Assembly (NCBI GenBank): GCA_013398015.1
Contig: VZRR01002168.1
Coordinates: 387,907-451,906, forward strand
From: Oreocharis arfaki
Taxonomy: Eukaryota > Chordata > Aves > Passeriformes > Paramythiidae
Length of the DNA stretch: 64,000 nt
Direction of reading: 5' to 3'
How positions within the stretch are numbered: the first letter of the stretch is position 1; each line of letters begins with the position of its first letter. Shown here piece after piece: positions 26,101 through 41,100 of this stretch. The position numbers were made by a program, and so were the translations under genes. The notes under the pieces are model-generated. The model saw only the letters and a program-made list of their open reading frames with translations, was not told the origin of the DNA and did no database searches.

Positions 26101-29100
26101 ACTGCTTCGGAAGTTTCTCGGTGAATACGTTTCTGTGTTCCGGAACAGCTTTATGATGTCACTGCTTTAGCTTGTCTAAACAGCTAAGTCAGTAAGATCT
26201 CACAATATTCCACCTAAAACTTGAGATAATAGGTGTGAGTTAGAATGGTTTGATGTGATAGTAGAAGAGACCTAAGAATGGTTTCTGGAAAGGGCAAGGA
26301 TATTGCACTGTGAGCTTTGTAAGGTGTAATTTTTAGTGATGTGAGCAAAAGGTTAGTTTGCAGGATCGCTGGATCACTCCTTAATTTATGGGAAACGATA
26401 TTCCTGCTCCTCCCCATAAGGAAAAACAAATGAGCTAAGTAAGAAACACCTGTATAATAAAAGGAACACATTATTAACTTGTTTAGGTTTCCTTTTTGTG
26501 CCTGTTATGCACATTCTGATACAGATGTACTCATTCATATTAAATTTCAACATCAGTGGCACTATTTTAAGATTTGTTTTCCAGTGTAAGCATCAGACCT
26601 CAAAATTTGTTTTAGATGATGAAGGGTAATCAGTGTGTTTTCTTCTGCCTTATTCCATATCAGATTTTTAATTTCCTTCTTGTCCCTTAAATACATTGTC
26701 CTTGAGGGAAGCTAGGAGTCTAGCATATAGTTGTTCTCTACTAGTGCCTTCATACTTAAGCTACTTTGCATACATGAATTCTCCACTAGGTTATGTGTTC
26801 CTTTAGGTTGCAACCTGAAGCAATGAAGAGGGAGAAAGCTGTAGCTTGTTACTGACTTTTACTTGAGATGGTAGGACAAACCTCAGCATAAAAAACCTGA
26901 ACTCATGGGAAGTAAGTCTTTCAGAGGACCAGGGAAAGTTTGATATATATATATGATAGGCAGTTTGACTTGCTGAATGATTGATTGTGCAGAACAGAAG
27001 GAAGAGGCTGTGAACATGCCAGTCCTGGTCAAGCATTGCGTTTGAAAGGCAATGTATGTTATTCTCATTGCAACCTTTGGTGACCCACAAGTTGGCAGAG
27101 AGGGAGAGGTATCTGCTGGCTGAGATCTGTGCAGCAGATTTCAAGTAGATTCTTGGTCTCCAACAAATATCTACAGTTTTTTTTTTCCTAAATTAGAGTT
27201 ACAACTATGTGTAAACACATGGACTCCTGTGCATGTGTTTAAAACCAAGTTCTTACTGCTTTTTTTGTCAATTAAAAAAACTGTCCAAATGACAGTCAGG
27301 GTACAATGTGAGCTACCAGTCCAAGTGGAGCTACAAGAAGAGCTGTTCTATTTTTTTTTTCATCCTTCTCTCACCACTGCCACTTTTAGAGAAGGAAAAG
27401 GTACATTTTTCCTTTTTCATCCTCAAATTTGATGCATTGGGTGTTTCTATACTTTCAGAGATTTTTAAGGCATGGGTACATCATCTGAAGGTACATTCTG
27501 AATCAGGGGCCTTTTGTTAGGAAACACGAGTTCTGGTTTTAATTTGGTAGCTTAGTTTAAAAGATAGTTTTCTTTCGTTTTTTCGGGGGGAGTTGCTTGT
27601 TTGTTTATTTTCTCAGATCTTCCAGATATCTATAGGCTTTGCTGCAAATGCTTTCCAAGTGTCTTTCCTGTCTTGTCCTCTGCAGTGATACAGCTTGGGG
27701 ATGGGCTGGTGGTTTGAGCTCCAGGAAGCAAGGGAGGATCTGACATAGGATGCGAGTCTTGTATCAGGACCTGAAATGACACCACTTCTGAAGGCAATCA
27801 GGAAGCCTTCACTAAAACTAAAGCAAGAATAAATAACAATACATCCTTCTCCTTACCCTCCTGTTTTCTAACTTGGGCTGGTTGCTGTTTCAGGGACAAG
27901 GAGATCCATTAAAGGGACAGAGCAGGGTACTGCAACACCGCTGGTAGGCAAGTGGCAGGTGCTTGCTTCTGCAGCCTCCCTGCGGGAGGATCAGGTTGAC
28001 ACCACCTGCTGCTTTAACCTCAGCACTTGGAATATCTTCTGAGGTGGTTTTGTTGACACCTGTCCCACTCCTCATCTGCTGAGGCTCTCCTGTCTTCAGT
28101 CTCCTTTGGATCATTCTCTAATGGAAGAGGGAGCTTGATGGAAGAATCACCTGTTTTCTCTAGCAGTACTTTCAGATAGAGATAAATTCTCTTTGGGAAT
28201 ACATCTATGTTTCCTAAGGGTTATGAAGGGAAATCTGGAAATCATGTCTGTGATATGTTCAGGTGTAATGAGTCTACCCAGGAGGTTGGTGGAGGGTGCT
28301 TCTGTGCTTTGGTAGGCTAAGTGAAATAATCTATAAATAAATTTGGATTTGAAGAGGTTGTTCAGAAGGACAGAAAAAACAGCATAGGTGCTCGCTAAAA
28401 ACAGCCAGTTTGTTCAGTCGGCCGCCTTTTACTTCCCTGGGCCAGCATTTGATTACTGTTGGCTATTCAGATTTAAAGTTACATTTTCTTAAGTACGCAT
28501 GTAATTTTTTAGTACTAATGTTCTCATGCTTTTGTAGAAACTGCTGTCTGACTAATTTCATTTTTATGTGTAAAATATAAAAGGGTTTAGTTAATAACAT
28601 TTATTTCTCACATGAAGTTGCACTGTAAACTCTTCTGCAGGTGTCTTGGGGTAGTCCAGCTCTTTATCCATTAACATACTTCACAAAATAACTGCGCAGG
28701 GAATTGCAGTCAGTCCGTCTTCTGTGACAAAAGTGTATTTGGCAGAGAGTTCTTCTTCCGTGACAAAGGAGACAGCTGTCAGTGCTGTCCTTTTCAGTAT
28801 TGAGGCTCACTGAGTCTGGTACGTAAAAGTGCAGGCATTGGAAATGCAGCAGAGGAATTGGCAGCTACCTCTAGCAGGAAGTTTTAAAGTCTTCTGTGCG
28901 CTAGCATAACATGAGCTAAAATCCATACTCTGTAAACTGTCAACACTGTCCCTGTATCCAAAATATATAGCTTTGTTCTTAACATATTTCCTTCAAATTG
29001 GTATTTTCTGTGTCCGAAACAATTTTTACAAAGCTTTCTCCTATTGCTGTTTCAGACTACACTGGCACACATCATAGCCAACAGCAGCAAAAAGAATGGC

Positions 29101-32100
29101 ACGAGGTTTGTGACACTGTCGGCCACAAGTGCCAAGACAAATGATGTTCGAGATGTCATCAGCCAAGCCCAGAATGAAAAAAGACTCTTCAAGAGAAAAA
29201 CTATCCTCTTTATTGATGAGATCCATCGTTTCAATAAATCTCAGCAGGTATTGTACTACACTGCTTTTTTAAAAGAGCATTTGTCAGCACTTTTGTAGAG
29301 TCTCCCACTTTGCCTTAAGGTGATACCTTCTCTTGGGCTTTTGATTTCAGTGTTAATACTTCTGGTAGATGAATTTGGGAGAAACATAGAAATTAAATTC
29401 CTTAGCTAGCTTCCAACCAACATTTAATTATTGTGATTCAAAGATTTAAATAAAAGGCTGAGTTATAGTTGACTTATGTGCCAGTGTTTATATGATATTT
29501 TATGAAATTTTATTTCTTCAAAGTCATGTTAGTTATGTTTGCTGGACCAATCTTCATTTCAGCCTCCATCTGGGGGGTAGCATTCTGTATTACCTTTACA
29601 AAGGTCTGGAATGTGAATGTGCCGAAGGTGGGTATTTTAATATCGTCCGCTCTTCTGTGTGTGGACAAAATAAGTCATGGCACGGTATTTCAGGATAACA
29701 CTGCAGACATCACTTGGGGCTTTTTTTTCCTTTTTCCTTTCCTAGGTATAAAGGTTTTTTCAATCTGCCATGGAAAGCTTGAATTCTGTACAACAGGTTG
29801 CAGTTTTTAAATTGAACTATTCTTTAATCTTCCTGTAGTTTTCTGAACCATCCTACAGAATTAGGTAGGGAATTGCAGCCCTAATTGTTGCTTCAAAGCA
29901 TATTTAGGAGTAACCTTATTATTTGTTATACTTGATAATGCAATTTCATGATTTCTTCTGTTGCCACTCACTTGACAAAGTTTTGAAAAAACCAACATGC
30001 CATGCAATAAACCAAAGTCACACAAACTAAAAATTTGCAGATTTTCTTTTTAGCTGATAGGGTCATTCTCAGTGCACTCATTTGTTATTAGGATGTTGGG
30101 TGCATGAAATTAAATCATTTCTATATCTGTGCAGATGAACTGTCTTGTCAGTATGGTTATTTGTCATATCAACAGGGAACCCAAAGTCTCACAAGACACA
30201 AAAAAAATGTAGCCTACTCACATGGGATGTTTCAAGTTGTCATTGATCGAGATCAGCTTTTTCTGCTTCCCTCCCATGCTCAGGACACTTTCCTTCCTCA
30301 CGTCGAGTGTGGGACAGTGACCCTGATAGGAGCGACCACAGAAAACCCTTCCTTCCAAGTCAACGCCGCTCTCCTGAGCCGGTGCCGGGTGATTGTCCTG
30401 GAGAAGCTCTCGGTTGAAGCGATGGAGGCAATTCTGGTGAGGGCCGTCAGGTCCTTAGGGCTCCAGGTTCTGGGCCAGGGCGACCAGCACGGCACCCCTG
30501 CGACTGGCAGCAGCGGCAAGAGCTCGGAGTGAGTACTTTATGGGCTGCAGGGTGTTAACGTGCACAGCCCGAGGAGCTGACTGCCTGCCAGGGAGAGAAT
30601 GAAGCAGTTGGGGGGTGGGAAGAGAAACCCTAGCCACTTCTGATAGTAAAGAAAAGATGTGGCAGCATATGGCAGGGGCGGGAGTGACAGGAGAGAGAGA
30701 ATTCAAAGCATTGGCTCTCTCCATCCAAAACATAATCTCACCGTCTGGATTAGGAGAGAATTTTGTACTTGGATCCGTAACTCCTGACTCACCCTCTCAG
30801 GATATTTAAATCTGTTCTGCTGCTGAGGATTTGCTGTGGAAGCCTGTGACTGGGTCTTTGTCATGTCCTAATGTGTGTTACTTCTTGCTACCAGTTGTAA
30901 AAGTATCACGTTACTGTTAAGTGGTGCATGGGGTATCCTCTCTTAATTTGGAAGTGGCTGCCAGAAGTTTGTTGTTTTCTGATTTTTTTTAAAATAAGAT
31001 CAGGGAGGATGCTGCTGCTTCTGTTCTTTAGTTGCAGGATAAGTCCTGTGCTAGGTTTTAGGATATCTCGTGAGGAGAGGAGGCTGTTGGTGTGAGATGT
31101 TAATAGATTGTTTTAAGAGAGACTTTGTTTTTCTCTCCTCCTTGATGTCCAGACAGATAAATTCACATTAAACACTTGACTAAGTTTTGGAAAAAGCAAC
31201 ACCCAGATTTGTCTACAGGAGATGTTACCTGCCTTCTGGAACAGGAGGCTGGCAAATAAGAGTAATGTGTGGTACTCAAATGTAAGCTATTGCACTTCCT
31301 TCATGTTGGTTCTTGGCTGCACTCCTAGTAATTTACAGTGCATTGACATGGTGGTGACTGACAGACTGTATGAAATAAATGAGAGGGAATCCACTTGAAC
31401 TTTATCACAGAATGTAAGCACAAAGAATTGCCAAAATGAGTGCTGAGGTCAGGGCAGGTGAGGAAAGGTATTTGTTTTTTTATTTTTAGGTTACCCTGCC
31501 TCATGGTTTACTCATTTGTGGCTTTTATGTGTTGTAGTAATGTGAATTTTAGAAGAGAAGGCAGTACTGCTTGTCAGCATTAATTTAATGGCACAGCTGT
31601 GGTTGTGACTACACCCTGACTGGGGTTCAGAGACTTTTCTTTCTGTACAGGATTAAAGTACAAGGCATAGTTTTAGCTGCAGTTGTTTGGGTTTGGGTTT
31701 CGCTAGACTCTCCATGTCTGTAACCGTCCGATAGCTACAGATGATTTAAACAGCGCGGTGCTTCATCAAGCTGAAAGAAGTCTGTCAGGCAGACTGTCAG
31801 ACTAACACAGTTTCAGAAATCTCTCCATGGGGAGAGAGGGCCACACTCCAAAGGCAGTCATGAAAGCCAAGCATTTAAAAATAAAAATGGGGTTTTGAAT
31901 TGAGGAAGGTTTGTTGCAGTTGTGTGTCAGGTCTTTCTTGTCTTTCATGATGTGATCTGGTTCTGGGCCACAGTTCCTACATTCTCTTGCTGGTAAGTTT
32001 GGATTTTTATAAGCCATCCTGTCCCTTACTGTGGTTCTGTTTTGGCTTCCTCGTTAATTCCTGCTTCTTGCTTCAGTGTCCATACCATTTCTGCTTCTTT

Positions 32101-35100
32101 ATTTCCTCTCGACTACTCTGCAGGAGCAGCTGTCTCATCTTTTTGCCCCCTTGCATCTATGAAACAGGACTGTCATTAGATGCAGGCAGGTAACTTTATG
32201 CTGTCCTGAGAAATAAATGGAAATCACCAATTACGATTGGTTTGGTTGTTAACGGTGCTAATCTTTATTCCTGAGTGAGAGAAGGAGATGTAAGGCAGCA
32301 TGTCCCCAGATTGTGGGGACTTTGAAAATGCTGCAGAGATCTAGCAAGAAGGCATAAGAAATGTGTACATTGACTTTTGGATTTTGTTTCCCATGTGAGT
32401 CTCCCTTTCCAAGCCACAGCAGCATAGTATGAAGTACTGCATGTGCTGCTTGGCCTCAGTTAATCAGATGGTTTTAGTATCACATCACTTGTCTGACAGG
32501 ATGGCTTACTTAAAAGAGATTTTGAAGGAAAGGACCATTGTCTTTGTGGTCTCTCCTATTACCTTGAGGAATAAGGCGAGGGTGAATTTTCCTTAGTCTT
32601 TACGGGCATCCCCGAGTGATTCAGCGAACTTCATCATCTGCACTCCACAAGGAAAGTGTGCTCTACCCAAATCTGTTTCCTTAAATTTTCTTGGTGGCTT
32701 TTTCTTATCTTGCTTCCACCATTGCTGCAGGTTTCTGATAAGGTTAGATCACCTGGAGTCTCATTCACTCCACCGTGGCCTTTTCTTGCTCTAAAGCTGA
32801 AACAGCTAGCGGGGGTGTTACCTACTTTGGTATCTTTCTGTTTGTTATGTCATCATGGCTCATAAAGGTTCTTTGACAGTTTTTATGTGAATTACTGGAT
32901 TTCTTTAGGATAAGATGTGCTTTTTGTTATATTTTCATCAGCATTACTGCCATCAAACTGTGCCTCTAAAGTCTGCAGTAAATCAAGCTGAAAAATGGGG
33001 AAACAGGAAAAGAAGAAACATACTCATGATGAAGAAAAGTAAGAAGTCAGTGTTAAAGATGTTTTTTATTGCTGGAACTGCTTGTGCTTTCTGCAGTTTA
33101 TGCTGTGTCAGTAATAGCACAAGCTGTTCCAGGTATGCACTGATACATTGCACTTGTACTGTGTCAGTGGTGGAAGAAACCAAATTCTTCTCTTGGCTTT
33201 TTATTTTTGTCATTGAAGTGCTGCCCTCAGAGTGGTATCTCTAATTGAAGTCAGACAGTAAACTGGATGGTTGATTAATGTGTCAGAAGTTAGATAGCAC
33301 AGAAGGCACACAGCTGAGGGAAATGGAAGGAACCCCAGTTTCCTCTTGGCAAGCCCAGACATCATGCAGTTCAGCTTGTTACTGGCTGTATTACAAGTTC
33401 TGGCGCGTTTTGAATTCACTGGTTCATAAATCACAACACTGAAGATGGAATTCCTTTGGATCTTTGGTGTTCAATACTTTTTTGAAAATTATTCCTTAAT
33501 TGGAACAGCCATTCAATTTCTTTGCAGGAACTGGGTTGCTGAGGTGAGAGGCGACACTGGAAGACAATGCTGTAAGGCAGTGAGCAGTGCATATCACGCT
33601 GCAGTAGTTCAGTTGAAGAACTGTGTTTGCTTGTAAGAGTGTTGCAATCTGCCAAGGAGTGAATGTAGTGAGAATAACTGCACTGAGAAAGTAAGAAAGT
33701 ACTAATTTATATGGGAAAGAAGCAGTGGGTACTTTATCTCATGTTTTGCTCGCTTACTTTTTAAATCTTTGATCATAGAGGTTCTCCTTGCTTGGGCTTC
33801 TTTTTATTTCCTCCCTGATGGATTTATGCTCTCTTGTCATTGGCTCAATTGATGCAATGCTGTATGGGTTTAATGGGTAGTTCATCATACACTTCATGTT
33901 GGTTCCTGGCACAAACTGTCTCGAGGCCATGGAGATAAAGAGGAACTGGAAGAAGGATTTATTATCCTGTAGTGGTAGTTTTCCATTCCTTGAGCTAGTA
34001 TATCACCTTCAGCCCAGTGAGTGATGGATCCCAGCACGTCCCTTTTGGCTTGTTTATGTTTTTGTTTCCAAGTATCATTGGTTACAAGGTACCAACGTTG
34101 ACCATTGGCATCCAGTGGGTGTTCGGTGTTAATTTTGGAAATTGGGTAAAATATGGGATTGCCCATCTGCAAGAGTATCAGGAGCTTGGAAGGAAGTCAG
34201 AAAGCATGGAAGTTATTCTGCCTTGCCGTTCTGATGGGTGCAGAAGTTGGGTAAAGTGGGACAGAGTAGGGCACTTGAGCCTCTGAAGACAGGATGGGTT
34301 TAAAAATGTGAAATACAGCAAGTGGTTTTTTGAAGCCAAGATACTGAAATAATTGCCATCCTGATTTTCAAATCAGACTCCTGCCTAGTAAAGTTAAGTC
34401 ATCCGAAAATGGATTTTAAGGTTTTAATTTCTCAGAAAAAAAAAAAAATCTGAGTTCACTTATTCTGAGTATAACATTTTATTATTTTGAAATACTGAGT
34501 GTGCATGGAGCTGAGATTATGCAACAGGCAAGCAATATGTTATTTCCAATCAGTGATTCTCATCAATGTGCTGTGCAAACAGCTTGTATGGGGAAGTTTT
34601 CTCCCTTTATTCTTGTTCTTTATCACGTCCTGCATGTCATGCTACTGTATGCATGGACTGGATCGGCCCAATGCACAATGCATTATTTGTATTGGAATTG
34701 CTGTTATGGTTATGTTGGAACTGAAATTTCACCATGGAAATGGCAAGGCCTTTGCTTGTAACCAGATTTTTCATACTTTCTTGTGAATATTTGTTTCAAT
34801 TTCTGTAATATAAATTGCTTATGTTGAGCCAACAGGGCACTTAGAGTCCTATAGTGAGACTGAAGAGACAGGAATACAACTCAGCTTTTAATTAGCAGAT
34901 AAATGGCAAAAGTGCTCTGAGGCCTCAGCTTTTTTTGGGACAGATTGTACTTAGCTTCTTCCAAGGTAGTACCTGCCTTTTAGTGCTCTCTATGCTTCCC
35001 CTCCACTTTCAGTCACTGCCTTCAGTTGTGGTATCAGTGTGAGGAGGCCTCAGTGTGAGGTGTTCCTCTCTGCAAACAGCAGGCAAAGAGCTTAGTCCTT

Positions 35101-38100
35101 GCAGGTGAAACCTTCTCTTCAGCATGCCCTGCTGGTGTATGAGAAGTGTTTCCTCAGTATGCTGTATATTTGGGGTTGTTCCTGTTGAAGGAGGTATTAG
35201 CAGTAGGATCTCTGTGTGTAGTGCCTGCTGGGTTTTTGAAAAGAGCTTTTGCTTTCCTTGCTGGCTTTTTTAATTGCTTATGAAAAATCTGGTGCCCGTC
35301 TGTAGTGCTGAGGGGTGAACGTTGCTTCCTGATTTTCAAGGAATTCGATGCTTGAGATAATTGACTGAATAAGTCCCTGTGCAGTTGTATTTTTCTGCTT
35401 CCTTGTTCAAAGACAGTGTTTGAAACACCCTGGCAAAAGTGCCGCTGTATGTGTGTGTTAATTCTTTTTTCTAGATTTATCAAATACATGAAAAATAAGG
35501 AGATGAAAAAAAGTCATGACGAGATGCATGTGTATATAGATCTGTTTTTCCCAGGATGTGATTCCTACTGTCTACTCTCTGCAGCATGGGTTTTAGCCCT
35601 AGAAGACATTTGTCAGCTTTCACTTGCAGTGGTTAATTAAGATTGCAGCTCTACTAGCTTTTCCTTTTTATGTGTGGCCATGAGAGGACTCAAATGTTAA
35701 CTGCTGAAATTTTTCCAGGCCTTTTTCTTTTGTGTGACAAGTGCAAAGTGGGCTTGCAAGGAGGAAGAGAAGGCAAGTAGTGAGAATCAGTGGACTCGTG
35801 TGTCTGGGAACCCTGGCATTGCCTTTTTGTACGCCACTGGTAGTAATAGTAACATATCTTTTGGTAAATGAAGTGCAGGGCTGTTGTGAAGCCTTAATTA
35901 TTTGTTACACAAGAGCTTCATATGAAGTGGCCCCTCACACCAAGCTCTACGTGCTAATCCCTACTGATACCTGTCACTCTTGATTTACAGTCCAGCTACT
36001 AGAAGTGGCTCAGTTAGGGCCATTACTTAGTGCCATGTTTTGACTCCGTTAGCTGCTGTCTCCAAATAAGATCAGTTACACCCTCTGCCTGACAACACCT
36101 TAGATGTTGCCTTGTCTACATAACTAAGGTTTGAGGGTTAAATCCTCAGCAGGGTGCCTGTGAAACCTGCAGAGGTGAACTGGTTTGGATGTGCCCCAGC
36201 GGTGGGGACTGCAGCCCAGCAGGTGAAAACCCAGAGACAAAACTTGAGGTCTTTGTTGTTCTCACAGATGTTTCATGGACCCACTAGAAGATCTCAGGGG
36301 ATCCTGCTGCTACATTTCTGAGGTCTTCCCATCTTCATAGAATCACTGAATATTCTGAGCTGGAAGGGACCCACAAGGATCATCAAGTCCAACTCTTAAG
36401 TGAATGGCCCATACAGGGCTCAAACCCAGAACCTTGATATTATCAGCACCATGCTTCAAGCAAGTGAGCTAATCTCAGTCACTTGTTCATTTAGACTGTG
36501 ACTTCGTTGGAATTTGGCCTTTTTCATGTGTTTGTATGGTTCTGGCACACACAGAGCAGTAGATGGCAAGAAGAGTGATGGGCACGTATTGGGATACGGT
36601 TTTCTTTCTAGTAAGATTTTTTTTTTGTACCCCAGTGACTAAGTTGTGACACCAAAAAAAGTAGGATGCGTATGTTTTACATTGTAAACAATCCTTCCTG
36701 TTGTTGCTTTTTAAAGAACAACTGATAGCACCTCTTGCTGTAGTTATTAGTTAGTTCAAAACCTTTTGCTAATTACTTTATAACTCACTATATACTCTCA
36801 CCTGCATTTGGATAGCTTCTTACCTTTCCAGTGTTCTTCCACCAAGGAATTTGAAGTGCTAGCAGTGAAATGCTGATGGAGTAAAACCTTGTAAAGTTCA
36901 GCTGGCTGTGTCAGAATTGGACTCTGGCAAAAACCTAGCCCTAGTTTTCGTTGAATTTAATGAGGTGAGGAAGAATAAGGGGGTTAAATGGATGAGAGCT
37001 CCTGCCCTACATTTTTCACATGCAGGTGTATTTAGCAGGCTTGGAGCAGCTGGAAGAGGGTCAGCCCCTGGCTCTGCAGGATGAGTTAAGACAAATTTAA
37101 ACCCAGCTGTATCTCAAGAAACTTTGTAAAGAAATATTATCTCCAGCACAATAGGCAAGGAGAGGAGTGTGATAGGGGCTAAGGGAGTGTGGTTATTCCA
37201 TTGCAGATTCCCGGTGTACATAGAGGAGAAAGCTCTGAACACACTTGCCTATCTTTGCGATGGGGATGCCAGGACTGGGCTGAACGGGCTCCAGCTGGCA
37301 GTTCAGGCCAGAGTAGCAGCGGGGAGGACCACCCCTTTGAACACTACCAAAGGTGGTGCTGCAGATGGCATTCTGGTAACAGAAGAGCATGTAAAGGAGG
37401 GGCTCCAGCGATCTCACATCCTGTATGACCGAGCAGGTGAGTACCTGATGCATTTTCTGAGATGCAGTGTTGTCGAGATGTGATAGCCTCTCTAATTTCT
37501 TTTTTTTCTCCCTTTTTCCTACCAGCTGCTCTACTGAAACAGTGGTTGTACTGAAGTTTGTCCTAAAAGTTACTTTTCATCTACAATGTAGTTCAGGTGG
37601 AAATTCCTTCTAAACAGTGTTTCGTCAGAGCAACTAGGAAGTGTAGATTAGGTGAAAGACCTGTTTGCTGTCCTGAAAACAGTTGCATGGTGAAATTATT
37701 TGTTATTTAAGGTTATGTCGTCTTCTATGAGGGTTTCAGTGTCAAGAGGCAGAAGAATTCGATGAGGACATTTTTCTTGGAGGGTTGGATATCTTGCATT
37801 ACACTTCTATTCCTTTGAAAGTCTTGGAAGTGTTCACATTCACAGCAATATATTATGCCAGAACCTGAGCAGTTTGCTTTATTTTTAGAGTTGCTTTTTA
37901 AGGTAATGAATTCTGTAGCTTGCTTAGGGCAGGCCACATAAATCTAATTGCATTTAAGGCTTACTAGTGTGATAACTACTCTTGCTAAATTTGTGACTTG
38001 GCAATCTTAAGCATCACAGTGTTTGGCCACTAAACCATTTTATGTTACAGGTTTAAAAATCAGTGAGTATCAGAGATTAGGTGAATCCCCTTGAATGCAG

Positions 38101-41100
38101 ATGCTAGTTCTTCAGCAGTATTGAATGACTGTGCAGAACAGTATGAAATGATTATGCCAAACAGTACTTGAAGAATTGATTTTTTTTCTTTTTTTTTTTT
38201 TGGTCACTGTTTCCAGCATGCTCCATTAACTGCCACTGTTCAAAACCTGTGATGAGAGGTTTCTTGAGGTTCGTTGTAACATATGCCCAATTGCACCCTT
38301 CTTGCTACAAAGAAGTAATGATGACTCACTGTCAGCAAAAAGGCAGCTGGGCAGATACTGATCTAATGGCAGCTGAGAAGTCGAGGGTAGGCAGGGGGAG
38401 GGGGAAAAAAATTTTATGGGTCTGTGGCAGGAAGAGGTCATGATTAGAAGGAAGCGGAAAATCTGACTAGTTCACTGGTGCGAGTCTTTGCACCATGTAG
38501 GTCCCTTGTGTGTTTGCTGTCGCCTTGTGGCCACTGCCACACAGAACTCTTGGCTGTGTCCATTGCTCCCAGCCCTCCTACACCTTCTTGCTCTGGTAGA
38601 GACGGCAGACTGCCTCTTCCTGAGGCTTGCATCAAGTCTGGGTAGCATGTGTCAGGCCCTTCTCTGTTGCAGAAATCCTTGTTGTGGTTTATTGTGGGTT
38701 TTTTTGGTCAGAGATTTTCAGAGTGGTGACAGCAGTGAAAACGATTGTATAAATGCCAAAGAGCCAGACACAGATATTGTCACAGTAGCAGGCTGCCCGA
38801 GTACATGCCTTTACAGAATTTCTCTCTTCTGTGGAATAGTCTGTGCTGACCACTGGCTGTTGACTCCAGGTTGACCACTTTTGTCCATAGTAGAGATAGC
38901 TGTTAGTCCTTCTAATTGCAAAGGACTTCCAGATAGCAGCTACTGTATATACAAAGATTTTGGGTTTTGGTAGCATGTTCTGGCTAATACATTTTGAATC
39001 ACAGCTGTGGTGATGAGATCTACGATCCTCTAAAATAAAATGCTTCGGCCTTATAAAGCGGAGGGTCTAATCATGATAGCAGCAACATACATTTGAGTGT
39101 AGTGTGTTCATGTAAAAAGCACCAAATAATTGATTAGTGTTCAGAACTGTGTAAATATGCTTTTTTTATTATACACAGGGGTTTTTTGTTCCCTTCTGCA
39201 AAATTTGCCAAATAGATGTAGTTGGGCATTCTCTTCTCTACTTTTATCAAGTAATCTAGGAAAGAAATCATTCATCATCCAGTCGTTAGGCTGTTGTTCT
39301 GATCTGTGTGCAGATATGTAAAGGTCTTTGTGCAGATAGTTCTTGCATTTTAGCTGGAAGGACAAATAAACAACTTTAATCAAATTTCACTGCCACCAGC
39401 CACCTGCAGACCTTGCAGTGTGAGAGGAAACAAAAAACTATTTAGTCATATTTTAGGTTTTAATTGCAGTTGTTAAAATTTTGATCCTTTTAGAAAATGA
39501 TGTAGCAACCAAATTCATTAAAGTTTACCTGCAGATGGGCAGTGACTAGATCTTTTAAACAGAGTTGTATTGTTGCCCCTTCTTTTTACATATTGTATCA
39601 CTTTGCTAACACTGATTTAATAAGATAAGTGTCGGTAGTTTCACTGTCTTTTTGGTAACATCAGCTATGGGAATGTGTTGAGCTGAATTTAATTTATTCT
39701 GCAATCTGGAACACAGTTTTTCCTTTCCCTTCTCTGGAGGAGAAAAGAGAAGGTGTGTCACTGTCCAGGGCTTGCTCTTGGGGCAGAGCTTAGAGCCATG
39801 TGGGTAGGGCTGAGTTGCTATTCCATACCATGCATGTCATTGCTGGGGTAGGGGAGTGGCTTATTTGGAGTTGAATTCCTCCAGCTGGTGTTAAACCACC
39901 ACTTTCACACCACAATGTTTTTTTCCAGCTCAGTTTTGTTCTTCTGGATCAGAATAAGAAGTCTTTTTGTCCATGCTGTTGCTCTAGTCTTACTTCCAAG
40001 GCTTTCTACTGTCCTTTATCAATGAGCAGTTGATGTTCACTTTTGGCTAAGAGAAAAAATAATGTGAGATGGGGATTGTGATTTTACTTTAGCACCCTAC
40101 CTTGTGAACAGGAATTGTTTAAGAAGCCCAAATATTAATTACAGTCAGTGAACGAGACTTTTTCCCTACCTTCTACCAATATGACTTTAGATAAATCAGC
40201 ATCTTAAACTAGCCTGAAAACTCCTCATAAAGCAATCTGTGGGCATATATCAACAAGATTTATGCATTTGTATATGTCAGACACTAGAAAGCCCTCTCTT
40301 CCACAAAGCCTCTTGTGTAGTATCTTGTTTCAGAAAGGTATTTGCCTTTGTGGGAACTGCAAAGAGAAAATGTATTTTGATTCCAAAAGCTCTTCATAGT
40401 TTTGATTTCAAGAGGTATCTGTGATACAGAACAGCAGAGAGAGATAAGCTGGTATATGTCTGTCTCTGAACTGAATTGATAAGGCCAAAATCTATATGTT
40501 AGCTAACTAGCCTGAGAGAGCTAATAAATAAAGGTCTACTATAAGTTCTATTTTTTCTAAACTGCTTCTGGTATCTCAGGCTGTCTATAAATTGTATTTT
40601 TTAGACAGAAATATAAGACCTCTCTCCAATGCACATCACTGTGTTTTGCTTTTAATTGAAACTGCAAGTCTGCTGTATGTGTTGTCACTGTGGCTCTGTC
40701 ACCAACATCGACTTTGTAAGGAAGGAAGTAAAAGGAGAAAGCTAATTCCCTCCTCAGCCTGAAGTCTGAAGCTCCCTGCAGGTATATATATCTAGACCCA
40801 ACTTATCTGCTGGATTCCTTCTGCCTCTCCAGCTGGTATCCCCACATATGACACTTCACAGCAGCCCAAACAGTATATAAAAGCCTCCAGCAGAAAAATC
40901 TGGGTGAGTGCAACCCCTGGAGATATTTAAAGGCCATCTTCCTTACTTTTAAGAGACTAAGAGACGCCTCCTGCAAGAGGATGATGCGAGTTCAGCTGCT
41001 TGGGTTTATTGCTACTGGCTCAAGTGTTATGATGGAGCACGGACATGCTGTTTGTGTTGGCTCGAGTGAGCGCTGCATACCAGGGCTCTTTGTGTGGAGT

